The notes under the pieces: generated by a model
Database searches by the model: none
Told to the model about the DNA's origin: nothing
Seen by the model: the letters and a program-made list of their open reading frames with translations, nothing else
Shown: piece by piece, positions 56,575 to 64,000 of the stretch
How positions within the stretch are numbered: position 1 is the stretch's first letter
How the letters are laid out: every line of letters begins with the position of its first letter
Made by a program: the position numbers and the translations under genes
Origin: Nocardia jinanensis
GTDB lineage: Bacteria; Actinomycetota; Actinomycetes; Mycobacteriales; Mycobacteriaceae
Direction of reading: 5' to 3'
Assembly (NCBI RefSeq): GCF_014645735.1
Contig: NZ_BMMH01000001.1
Location: forward strand, 496,001-560,000
Length of the DNA stretch: 64,000 bases

Positions 56575-58521
56575 CTACACGGGTTTGCGCAGGGCGGCCG
56601 CGAACATCGCGTCGGTTCCGTGCCGATGCGGCCACAGCTGCACCGCGGGCCCTGCTCCGAGGCCGGTGACGCCGGGGAGCAGCGGCCGGGTGTCCAGCTG
56701 TTCGGCGCCGGTGCGGCGTACCGTATCCGCCACCACAGCAACAGTTTCCGGCAGATGTGGCGAGCACGTCGAATACACCACGACACCGCCGGGCCGCAGC
56801 AAATCCCAGGCCGCGGCCAGCAGTTCACGCTGCAGGGTGACCAGATCGGCGATATCTGCGGGGGTACGTCGCCAGCGGGCCTCCGGGCGGCGGCGCAGCG
56901 CCCCGAGACCGGTGCACGGAGCATCGACCAGGATGCGGTCATAGCCGGGGGCCAGGCCGCTGTCGCGGCCGTCGACGATATGCACCTGCACCGGCAACCC
57001 CTTGGTCGCGGTGCGGACGAGTTCGGCCCGGTGCCGGGCCGGTTCCACCGCGTCCACCCGGTAACCGTCGATATCGGCGAGCGCCCCGAGCAGCACGGTC
57101 TTACCGCCCGGCCCCGCACAGAGGTCCAGCCAACGGCCGCCGTCGTCACCGTGCAGAGCCGCCCGGGTGAGCGCGAGGGCGACGAGCTGGCTGCCTTCGT
57201 CCTGGACCGCGGCCATCCCCTCCCGCACCGGTTCCAGCGCGCCGGGATCACCGCCGTCCAGGTACACCGCGTACGGCGACCAGCGGCCTTCTTCCCCGCC
57301 GGTGACCAGGGCGAGTTCCTCTCCGGTGATATCACCGGGGCGGGCCACCAGATGCACGAGCGGGCGGGCATCGTCGGCGGCGAGCAGATCGGATAGTTCA
57401 CCGGCATCGGCGCCCAGCGCGTCGGCGAACGCCTGGGCGATCCACACCGGGTGGGCGTGTTCGAAGGCGAGCCGGCCGATGGGGTCGCCCGGGGCGAGCC
57501 GTTCGATCCATTCCCGCGGACTCCGCTCGGTGACCCGGCGCAATACCGCGTTGACGAATCCGGCTCGACCCGAACCCGATTCGATCCGCGCGAATTCGAC
57601 CGAGGTGTGCACGGCGGCATGCGGTTCGACCCGGGTGCGCAGCAGTTGGTACGTGCCGAGTCGCAGAATATCCAGCAACGAGCCGTCGATCTCGTCGATC
57701 GCGCGTCCGGCGCAGTCGGCGATCACCGCGTCGAGCACACCCAGTGCCCGGCAGGCGCCGTAACCGAGTTCGGTGGCCAGGGCTGCGTCGCGCCCCTCCA
57801 CGCGGTACTCGCGCAGCAGTCCGGGCAGGACCAGGTTGGCATAGGCATCGCGGTCGCGTACGGCGCGGAGGGTCTCCAGCGCGACGGTGCGCGCCGGATC
57901 CGCCGGTGTGCGTACCGGCCGGCTCGTACGCGCGGAACCGCTCCCCCGCCCGGACCGCTCCCGGCCCGCTCCGGGCCCGTCGGCCCGCTTGCCGCTGCCG
58001 CGGCCCTTCGCCACCGGCGCCGGACCCGTGCGTTCACCGCGACGGTCGTCCCGGCCGTCGCCGCTGCGACGCCGACCCGTATCCCGGCCGTCGGCATCGG
58101 CCTTCCTCCGGGTACCCCGGTCGCCCGGACCGTCGCCGCGCCGACCGCGGGTTTCACCCGCGTCCCGCCCGGGACGGGCGGCCCCACCCGCATCGTGACC
58201 GGACCCGGTACCGCGGTTGCGCTGCGGCCCGGGATCGCCACCGGCGGCACCGCTATCGGGCCCGTCCCGACGCTGCCGTTCCCCTCCCGAGTTGTCCCGG
58301 GATCCCCTGGCCGAACGGTCCGGGCGGCCCGGTGCCGCGCCGCGATCGCCGCGCCGGGGACCTCCCGGGCGGTCGCCCCGCCGGGAATCCCCCGAACGCC
58401 CGTCCTGCCGGGAGCCCGGCGAACGCTCCCGCGATTCGCCACGCGATGCCTCGGACTCCGATCCACGGGGTTCCCCGTTACGGCGGAATCCCCCGGGTCG
58501 GTCGCCGCTCGAGCCGTTCAT
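56575..58521 (-). CDS. rsmB: 16S rRNA m5C967 methyltransferase (RsmB/Sun)
   Basis: 648 residues. The first about 210 are an Arg/Gly/Asp/Ser-rich disordered extension with GDRPGG- and RGDR-type repeats. From [15 protein letters not shown] comes the NusB-like RNA-binding domain, then the methyltransferase: [13 protein letters not shown] (SAM), [16 protein letters not shown] (Cys of motif IV, TLG type) and [11 protein letters not shown] (catalytic Cys). Start ATG 58521 overlaps the fmt stop (ATGA). Part of def-fmt-rsmB. Confidence 0.93.
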   Translation of the reverse strand: MNGSSGDRPGGFRRNGEPRGSESEASRGESRERSPGSRQDGRSGDSRRGDRPGGPRRGDRGAAPGRPDRSARGSRDNSGGERQRRDGPDSGAAGGDPGPQRNRGTGSGHDAGGAARPGRDAGETRGRRGDGPGDRGTRRKADADGRDTGRRRSGDGRDDRRGERTGPAPVAKGRGSGKRADGPGAGRERSGRGSGSARTSRPVRTPADPARTVALETLRAVRDRDAYANLVLPGLLREYRVEGRDAALATELGYGACRALGVLDAVIADCAGRAIDEIDGSLLDILRLGTYQLLRTRVEPHAAVHTSVEFARIESGSGRAGFVNAVLRRVTERSPREWIERLAPGDPIGRLAFEHAHPVWIAQAFADALGADAGELSDLLAADDARPLVHLVARPGDITGEELALVTGGEEGRWSPYAVYLDGGDPGALEPVREGMAAVQDEGSQLVALALTRAALHGDDGGRWLDLCAGPGGKTVLLGALADIDGYRVDAVEPARHRAELVRTATKGLPVQVHIVDGRDSGLAPGYDRILVDAPCTGLGALRRRPEARWRRTPADIADLVTLQRELLAAAWDLLRPGGVVVYSTCSPHLPETVAVVADTVRRTGAEQLDTRPLLPGVTGLGAGPAVQLWPHRHGTDAMFAAALRKPV

Positions 58522-59438
58522 TCGACCACCGCACCGGGCGTCAGCCGGGCACCGCGCGCCCAATCGAGGGCGGCCATCATCCGTTTACCCGGCGGCTGCA
58601 CCTGGTCCAGCCGCACTGCCGTGGTGGCGGTCCCGATGAAGACCCCGGTCTTGCGTACCTCGATCTGCCGTTCCGGCAGCACCTCTTCGACCAGTTCCAC
58701 CGGCCCGAGTTTCAGCCGGGTCCCGGCCACGACGGTCCAGGCCCCCGGAAACGGGGTGACGGCGCGGATGGCGCGACCGACCGCCAGCGCGGGCTGGTCC
58801 CAGCGCACCTGCGCCGCCTCGACGGTGATCTTGGGCGCGTAGGAGACCCCCTCGGCCGGTTGCGGAACCGCCTGCAGCGTCGCGTCCTCGATACCGTCGA
58901 GAGTCTGCTCCAGCAGCGCCGCACCGCTTTCGGCCAAGCGGCCCAGCAGATCCGCGGCCGTATCGGTGACCGCGATCCGCTCGGTGACCACCCCGTAGAC
59001 CGGTCCGGTGTCCAGACCTGTCTCGATCAGGAAGGTGGACGCCCCGGTGATCTCGTCGCCGGCCGCGATCGCGGCCTGGACCGGCGCCGCCCCGCGCCAG
59101 GCGGGCAGCAGCGAGAAATGCAGGTTGATCCAGCCGTGCTTCGGAATCTCGAGAACCCGGGTCGGCAGCAGCGCGCCATAGGCCACCACCGGGCAGCAGT
59201 CGGGCGCGAGTTCCGTGAGCGCTTCGGCGAATCCCGGTTCGCCGGGTCTACCGGGTGTGAGGACCGGGATACCGTGTTCGTCGGCGAGCTGACCGACCGG
59301 TGAGCGCTTCAGTTTGCGGCCACGGCCGGCGGCGGCATCGGGTCGGGTCACCACGGCGACCACCTCGTGCCGGGAAGCGAGCAGCCGGCGCAGCGACGGA
59401 ACCGCCGGTTCGGGGGTGCCGGCGAACACGATCCGCAT
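58518..59438 (-). CDS. fmt: Methionyl-tRNA formyltransferase
   Basis: 306 residues; formylates initiator Met-tRNA using 10-formyltetrahydrofolate. [17 protein letters not shown] at the start, [20 protein letters not shown] near residue 105 with the catalytic Asn/His, then an OB-fold C-terminal domain. ATG 59438 overlaps the def stop (TGATG); end overlaps rsmB. The longer frame upstream of 59438 lies inside def and is not real. Confidence 0.95.
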   Translation of the reverse strand: MRIVFAGTPEPAVPSLRRLLASRHEVVAVVTRPDAAAGRGRKLKRSPVGQLADEHGIPVLTPGRPGEPGFAEALTELAPDCCPVVAYGALLPTRVLEIPKHGWINLHFSLLPAWRGAAPVQAAIAAGDEITGASTFLIETGLDTGPVYGVVTERIAVTDTAADLLGRLAESGAALLEQTLDGIEDATLQAVPQPAEGVSYAPKITVEAAQVRWDQPALAVGRAIRAVTPFPGAWTVVAGTRLKLGPVELVEEVLPERQIEVRKTGVFIGTATTAVRLDQVQPPGKRMMAALDWARGARLTPGAVVE

Positions 59439-59998
59439 CAGCGGTCCCGCTCGGCGAGTGCGCGGCTCGGCCGGACCGTCAGCCCGGCGATGAACCAGTC
59501 GGATTCGCGAATCGTGCGCATGGCCTGCTTCCGGTCGGGGGGATCGAGCCGATCGATGAACAGAGTGCCGTCCAGATGATCGGTTTCGTGCTGAACACAC
59601 CGTGCCAGCAGACCCTCGGCCTCGAATTCGACCGGGTTACCGTCCACGTCCACACCGGTCGCCCGCACCCGCAGGGCCCGGCGCGTGTCGTGATTGACGC
59701 CCGGAATCGACAGGCAGCCCTCGGGGCCGATCTGCTCCTCCTCGTCCAGCGCGGTCCAGCTCGGGTTGATCAGATGTCCGCGCGCGTCGTGGGTGTCGTA
59801 GACGAAGACCCGCAGGCCGACACCGATCTGCGGGGCCGCCATCCCGACACCGCCGTCGTCGTACATGGTGTCGGTCAGATCGGTCACCAGCTGTCGCAGT
59901 TCGGGCCCGAACTCGGTGACCTCTGCCGCGCGGGCTCGCAGGATGGGATCGCCGAAGAGGCGGACGGACTGGACGGTCACGGTAGCTCCCGAAGACAT
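59438..59998 (-). CDS. def: Peptide deformylase
   Basis: 186-residue metalloenzyme removing the N-formyl group from new proteins. All three motifs present: [10 protein letters not shown] near residue 50, EGCLSIPG near 94 and QHETDHLDG near 137 (HExxH-type metal site). Partner of fmt, just downstream. The C-terminal tail after DWFIAGLTV is basic. Confidence 0.95.
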   Translation of the reverse strand: MSSGATVTVQSVRLFGDPILRARAAEVTEFGPELRQLVTDLTDTMYDDGGVGMAAPQIGVGLRVFVYDTHDARGHLINPSWTALDEEEQIGPEGCLSIPGVNHDTRRALRVRATGVDVDGNPVEFEAEGLLARCVQHETDHLDGTLFIDRLDPPDRKQAMRTIRESDWFIAGLTVRPSRALAERDR

Positions 59999-60319
59999 GT
60001 GGCAGGGCGGAAAGCTCTCATTCTAGGTAGCCCGGTGCGGCCGCGTTCACAGCCTCACCCACCCACCGTCCGGAGCCCATCGATCACCGTCGAACTCGGC
60101 GCCAATTCCGGCCGGGCCCACTCGGCCGATGATGCCGACCGCACTCCTCCGCCGATCAGTCCACGGCCGGGGCCGTCCCGGCTCTCGAGCGACAGAGCCC
60201 GGCGACCGACCCGCACGGATGCCTTCCCTCAGGTCGGCGTCCACTGGCACGCACAGCGCCAGTGAACCCACGGACCGCCCGATCACACCTCCACAAGCGC
60301 CCTCTGTCCACTCCGGATG
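59999..60319. other. Intergenic region upstream of def, no gene seen
   Basis: About 320 bp before the repeat element; presumably contains the def-fmt-rsmB promoter. No ORF with convincing codon use and no structural RNA noticed. Confidence 0.45.
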
Positions 60320-60456
60320 GCCCACCTCAGCGGGCGGGGCCCGCCCCGGTTCTGGAGCGACAGAGCGAAGGAGCGAAGCGACTGAGCGCCGGAGTGAAGA
60401 CCCGGGGTTGATAGGGCCCCGCCCCGCGGCGCCGCAGGCGCCGCAAATAAACACAG
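60320..60456. repeat. Dispersed repeat copy B (inverted relative to copy A)
   Basis: Reverse complement of 46649-46783 with about 12 percent differences by eye: head (60456 downwards), GGGGCCCtaTcAACCCC, hairpin arms CCGGTTCT / AGACCCGG-like, and the terminal GGGCCCGCC and TGAGGTGGGC. It lies immediately downstream of the lipase stop at 60462. Confidence 0.7.
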
Positions 60457-60461
60457 CGCAA

Positions 60462-61490
60462 TCAGATATTGCCGCCGATGATCACCTGGGGGATCCCCGT
60501 GCCCGGCGCGACGGGCACGCAGACCGGTTCGGGCGCGTGTGCCGGGTCGAGGACCTCCAGTAACAGTTGGTACACGTACGGGTCGTAGACCATGTGGAAG
60601 TGGCCGGTCAGGTCGACCGAGCAGCGGTCCTGCAGGACGATATTGTCGGCACCGGGCCCGCGTAGGGCAATGTTCTCGAAGGGCTGGATCACCTCGTCGG
60701 CCCGGCTGCCGACCGTGGTGTACCGCACCCCGGGCACGGTATCGCCGCCCGCGTTGAGTTCCAGCATGAACGGCGACCCCTGAGCCTGCTGGACTGCCGC
60801 CACCGAGACCGCCTGCGCCGCCAGGTCCAGCGCACCCGGGATCTGCTGGGCCGGCGGTACCAGTCCGTACATGATGCCGCCGTAGGTGGGTGAGGCGAGG
60901 CCCACCCAGTTCCCGACCTTCGGCGCGCCGCCGAGTTTGTTGATGTAGTAGCGGGTCACGTTGGCGCCCTGGGAGAATCCCACGAGGTCGACTTGCGCGG
61001 CGCCCGTCGCGGCGCGGACGTCGTCGACGAACTCGGCGATTTGATAAGAACTGAGCACCATGTCCTCGGTGCCATAGGTTCCGGCGCCGGGTCTACCGCC
61101 GTAGTTCAGCCCGAATACGCAGAAACCCGCGTCCACGAGCTGCGGTCCGATGACCGACCAATCGGTGTAGGCGTTCGCGTCGGTGCCGTGCGCGAGAATC
61201 ACCGGACGCGGATGGGCCGCGTCCGGAACACATCCGAAATCGTTGACGCCGCGGGGCACCGCGTTCGGATGGGATTTCAGATAGAGCACCGCACCCAGAT
61301 GGTCGGGTTGCGGCGGAGCCGGGTCGGTGGGGACCATCGGGGGTAGGTATCCGAGTGGCTGGGCGGTGCCCTCGACAGTTCCGAGCAACACCGACCCAGC
61401 CAGCGCGACGGCGACGGTCACTGCTCGCAGGACGAGCCTGCCGCATTGTGAACCGTCCCACCCCTTCGGCCATCGATACTGTTTCACCAC
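60462..61490 (-). CDS. Secreted class 2 (EstA-type) lipase
   Basis: 342 residues. Signal peptide around residues 20-45 (LVLRAVTVAVALAGSVLLGT), mature start near AQPLGYLPPM. Alpha/beta hydrolase with oxyanion region VILAHGTDAN, nucleophile in VGFSQGANV (Ser), a C-terminal DLTGHFHMVYDP with the catalytic His, and GGDTVPG holding a probable acid. Four or more Cys may form disulfides. It probably splits lipid or carboxyl esters outside the cell. GTG 61490 (or the next GTG) is the start; stop lies 6 bp from repeat copy B. Confidence 0.85.
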   Translation of the reverse strand: MVKQYRWPKGWDGSQCGRLVLRAVTVAVALAGSVLLGTVEGTAQPLGYLPPMVPTDPAPPQPDHLGAVLYLKSHPNAVPRGVNDFGCVPDAAHPRPVILAHGTDANAYTDWSVIGPQLVDAGFCVFGLNYGGRPGAGTYGTEDMVLSSYQIAEFVDDVRAATGAAQVDLVGFSQGANVTRYYINKLGGAPKVGNWVGLASPTYGGIMYGLVPPAQQIPGALDLAAQAVSVAAVQQAQGSPFMLELNAGGDTVPGVRYTTVGSRADEVIQPFENIALRGPGADNIVLQDRCSVDLTGHFHMVYDPYVYQLLLEVLDPAHAPEPVCVPVAPGTGIPQVIIGGNI

Positions 61491-61549
61491 ACAATCTTCT
61501 ACCCTGCCGACTCCCGGGAGTATCGGAGACCGAGGTTTTGACCACCCCG

Positions 61550-62191
61550 TTACTTTCCGGATTCTTCGTCTCCGGCGAGGATGCGATACAACGCTTTCCG
61601 CGCATCGGTGAGTACGTCTGCCGCTTTGGCGGCCTGCTCCGGGGTACCCGCGGCGGCCACCTGCGCGACCGCACCCATGAGCGGGGGGATCAGCGCACGC
61701 AGATCGCTGGTCTGCTCGCCGACGCCCGCCTTGACATCGGCCCACGGATCACCGAGTTCCGCACGGTGCTCGGTGATATGGGCGGTACCTGCCTCGGTCA
61801 GTTGGGCGGTTTTGCGGCCCGCCACCTTCTCGATGGTGATGAGACCTTCGTCCTCCAGCTGGGACAGCGCCGGATAGATGGACCCGGGACTCGGCCGCCA
61901 GAGGTCGTCGCTGCGTTCCCGGATCTGCTGGATCAGCTCGTAACCGTGCATGGGGCGCTCGGTGAGCAGCAGCAGGATCGCCGCCCGTACGTCACCGCGC
62001 CGCCCGCGGCCACCGCGACCCCGGCCACGCCCGAAACCAGGGCCGAAACCGGGTCCGAAACCCCCGCCGAAGCCGGGACCGAATCCGGGTGGGCCCCCGT
62101 GGCGGAACTGCGGCCCACCCGGACCGAAACCGCCCGGCCGGGGTCCGCGACCGCGGCGCATCCGAAATTCTGCGTTCTCGATGTTCTCCAT
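61550..62191 (-). CDS. PadR family regulator with Gly-rich N-terminus
   Basis: 213 residues. Residues 10-60 are Gly/Pro/Arg/Phe-rich (repeats of FGPGFG). The winged helix follows: RGDVRAAILLLLTERPMHGY, ELIQQIRERSDDLWRPSPGS, IYPALSQLEDEGLI, then a helical dimerisation part. ATG 62191 with AGGAGG. The target is unknown; the lipase downstream on the same strand (gap 59 bp) could be one, or be co-transcribed. A CGATATATCG palindrome lies upstream at 62234-62243. Confidence 0.88.
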   Translation of the reverse strand: MENIENAEFRMRRGRGPRPGGFGPGGPQFRHGGPPGFGPGFGGGFGPGFGPGFGRGRGRGGRGRRGDVRAAILLLLTERPMHGYELIQQIRERSDDLWRPSPGSIYPALSQLEDEGLITIEKVAGRKTAQLTEAGTAHITEHRAELGDPWADVKAGVGEQTSDLRALIPPLMGAVAQVAAAGTPEQAAKAADVLTDARKALYRILAGDEESGK

Positions 62192-62233
62192 AGCAGCCTC
62201 CTGAGCTACTCGATCGGTTTGTGTAGCATCGAC

Positions 62234-62243
62234 GATATATCGG
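62234..62243. promoter_or_regulatory. Short palindrome upstream of padR
   Basis: CGATATATCG, a perfect 10-bp palindrome in an AT-rich stretch 43 bp before the PadR start; a candidate promoter element or autoregulatory site. Confidence 0.35.
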
Positions 62244-62388
62244 CAATCTATCCAATGCAACCCTCGGTTCGAAAAATTCCACGGTCGGGTGCGAGCAGTG
62301 TCGAGAAGAGGTAACAACGACCCGATTCCCGATCCGCTTCGAATCGCGGGATATCGGTCCGGAGGAGGCGCCGCGGTCCCCGCGTGGA

Positions 62389-64000
62389 TCAGCCGATATC
62401 CAGCGGATCTATCTGGACGCGCGGCGGCGATTCCGCCCGCTGGCTACTGCGAATCGACTGGGCGGCGGCGAGGGCCCGCGCCAGGGCCGCCCCGCGCGCC
62501 CGCGGCGCGCGCAGCAGAATCCGTTCGACCTCGGCTCCCGGCTCGTCACCACCGTTGCGGGCGCCCGACGGCGGTCGCGCGCCGGGGGGCAGCGGCACCG
62601 GACCCAGTACCTCCACCTCCGCCGAGAGTTCGGCGGCGGCCAGTAGGCCGGCGATCCCGTCCGGGGTACCGTCGACCGCCGCCATCCGCACTGCCGGGGG
62701 AAATCCGACCTCGGTCCGCTGCGCCAATTCGGTAGCCGCGTGACCGGCCGGATCCCAGCGCAGCAGCGCCTGCACGGTCGGCACGGCCGGGTCGGCCATC
62801 ACCAGCACCTGACCGTCCGGCCGCACCAGAGCGGCGGCGCTCAGCCAGCGCCGCAGCGTGTCCTCGGCGGCACGCAGATCGGCGCGGCCGAGCAGCGCCC
62901 AGCCGTCCAGCAGCAGACCTACGCCGTAGCCACCGTCGAGCAACGGTTCGGCACCGACCGTGGCCACCACCACCTGAGGCCCCGGTGGCACGGTATCCAG
63001 CAGGGCGGCGCCACTGGAGCCGCGGATCGGCACTCCGGGGAAAGCTCTGCCCAGTTCCTCGGCAGTCCGTGCCGCACCGATCACCACGGCACGCAGCACC
63101 CGTCCGCCGCAGACCGGACAGCGGAACGCCGCCTCGGTACGCCCGCACCAACGGCAGACAGGGCTGTGCGCGGCGCCGGAGTCGGCGGACCGATCCGACC
63201 CTGGCAGCGAGAGTGGTCCCACACACCGGCGGCAGCGCGCGGGTGTTCGACATTTCGTGCAGGCGAGCGCCGGAACGTAGCCGCGGCGCGGCACCTGCAC
63301 CAGTACCCCTGCCCCGGCGGCGAGAGCCTGCCGGGCGGCGGCGAACGCGGCAGCGGGGATGCGGATCGCGCGCGCCATCGGGTCGCGCTCGAGTGCGGCA
63401 TCGGTATCCCCCGGGGCAGCGATCCGCGGCGAGGCCGCCCGCAGGGTCGCCCGGTCGGCGAGCAGATCGTGGGCCCAGCCGGATTCCACGACGGCCTGGA
63501 TCTCGGCGGTCCGGGCGAACCCCGCTGCCACGAAGGCCGCTCCGGTGTCATGGGCCCGGAGCATCGCGATCTCGCGCGCATGCGGATACGGGGCGCGCGG
63601 TTCGGCGTAGGTATCGTCGCCGTCGTCCCAGATCGCGACGAGCCCGAGATCCACCGCCGGCGCGAAAACCGCGCTGCGGGTACCCACCACCACGCTCGCG
63701 GTACCGCGCAGTACGGCCAGCCAGCGCCGGTATCGGGCCGCCGGGCCCAATCCGGCCGACAGTCCGACGGCCGAATCACCCACCAGCAGTACGCATTCAC
63801 GCAGCACGCGATCGAGATCGCGCTGATCGGGAACCATCAGGATGGCGCTACGACCGCTTGCGGCCACCACAGCCGCGAGTTCGGCCAATCGCCGCGCCCA
63901 GTTCTCACCCGGCAATGCCTGCCAGGCCGCCCGCGGGCCGCGGCGGCTCGCGAGCGCGGTGAGAAAGGCATCCCCGTGCCGGTATCGGCGCCACGCGAGA
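62389..64000 (-). CDS. priA: Primosomal protein N' (PriA), actinobacterial type, 5' end cut off
   Basis: The frame is open to the right edge (WRRYRHGDAFLTALASRRGP and onwards), so at least 536 residues are seen and the N-terminal DNA-binding part is outside. The zinc-binding Cys set is present (CTKCRTPARCRRC, then CRWCGRTEAAFRCPVC). Walker A and the DEAH box are missing; the DEAH region reads AIWDDGDDTY. This loss is general for actinobacterial PriA, which is thus probably not an active helicase but a loading factor for replication restart. Confidence 0.9.
   Translation of the reverse strand, partial: LAWRRYRHGDAFLTALASRRGPRAAWQALPGENWARRLAELAAVVAASGRSAILMVPDQRDLDRVLRECVLLVGDSAVGLSAGLGPAARYRRWLAVLRGTASVVVGTRSAVFAPAVDLGLVAIWDDGDDTYAEPRAPYPHAREIAMLRAHDTGAAFVAAGFARTAEIQAVVESGWAHDLLADRATLRAASPRIAAPGDTDAALERDPMARAIRIPAAAFAAARQALAAGAGVLVQVPRRGYVPALACTKCRTPARCRRCVGPLSLPGSDRSADSGAAHSPVCRWCGRTEAAFRCPVCGGRVLRAVVIGAARTAEELGRAFPGVPIRGSSGAALLDTVPPGPQVVVATVGAEPLLDGGYGVGLLLDGWALLGRADLRAAEDTLRRWLSAAALVRPDGQVLVMADPAVPTVQALLRWDPAGHAATELAQRTEVGFPPAVRMAAVDGTPDGIAGLLAAAELSAEVEVLGPVPLPPGARPPSGARNGGDEPGAEVERILLRAPRARGAALARALAAAQSIRSSQRAESPPRVQIDPLDIG

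Noticed and set aside
60320..60456. Repeat copy B as simply the terminator of the lipase gene
   Set aside because: It is in the right place and could end transcription, but its near-identity to 46649-46783 shows it is a dispersed element; termination would be secondary.
62389..64000. Loss of helicase motifs in PriA as a novelty
   Set aside because: Degenerate ATPase motifs are general in actinobacterial PriA, so this is expected.

Overview
This 64 kb window is high-GC actinobacterial chromosome and looks like a Nocardia or close relative. The evidence is strong GC-rich third codon positions, frequent GTG starts, and a backbone whose gene order I recall as that of mycobacteria (the Rv1402-Rv1451 neighbourhood of M. 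tuberculosis). Genus level is an inference from gene content; no rRNA or tRNA gene was seen.

Core backbone. (1) 109-8025: heme O synthase (ctaB), divergent from a pentose-phosphate operon tkt-tal-zwf-opcA-pgl. (2) 24233-24466 secG, then, after an interruption, 30895-33932 lower glycolysis gap-pgk-tpiA. (3) 34293-39486 uvrC-rapZ-yvcK-whiA, all on the minus strand with overlapping starts and stops in the last three. (4) 41760-44714 riboflavin cluster ribE-ribBA-ribH plus a PH-domain membrane protein; the ribD normally found between ribE and rpe in mycobacteria is not in the window. (5) 45875-46588 rpe. (6) 56575-64000 priA (cut by the right edge), then def-fmt-rsmB on the minus strand, with a secreted lipase and a PadR regulator between priA and def.

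Accessory blocks sit between these segments. 8017-24222 holds regulator/target pairs (TetR with an anthrone-oxygenase-like membrane protein, TetR with a DUF1330 protein, TetR with DoxX, MarR with an alpha/beta hydrolase), a fused E1 alpha-beta dehydrogenase, a PMT-like glycosyltransferase, small secreted proteins, short-chain dehydrogenases and an epoxide-hydrolase-like gene. 24513-30374 separates tpiA from secG. It holds two MFS transporters, a META-domain lipoprotein and a lower-GC gene encoding a microbial-transglutaminase domain next to a small acidic protein. 47028-56506 holds the rsbW-sigF pair, a molybdopterin oxidoreductase, a hydrolase remnant, a GNAT, an isochorismatase-fold protein without its catalytic Cys, and an ECF41-type sigma factor facing a three-gene operon.

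Most notable: the transglutaminase/acidic-protein pair (candidate effector and immunity protein); two divergent promoters with the same spaced motif (GGTCACG-N16-CGTC) between the ECF41 sigma gene and its neighbour operon; and a dispersed intergenic repeat with long hairpins, seen in two full copies and one variant. Regulator genes here commonly lie next to clear inverted-repeat operator candidates. All functional calls come from reading the sequence; no searches were run.
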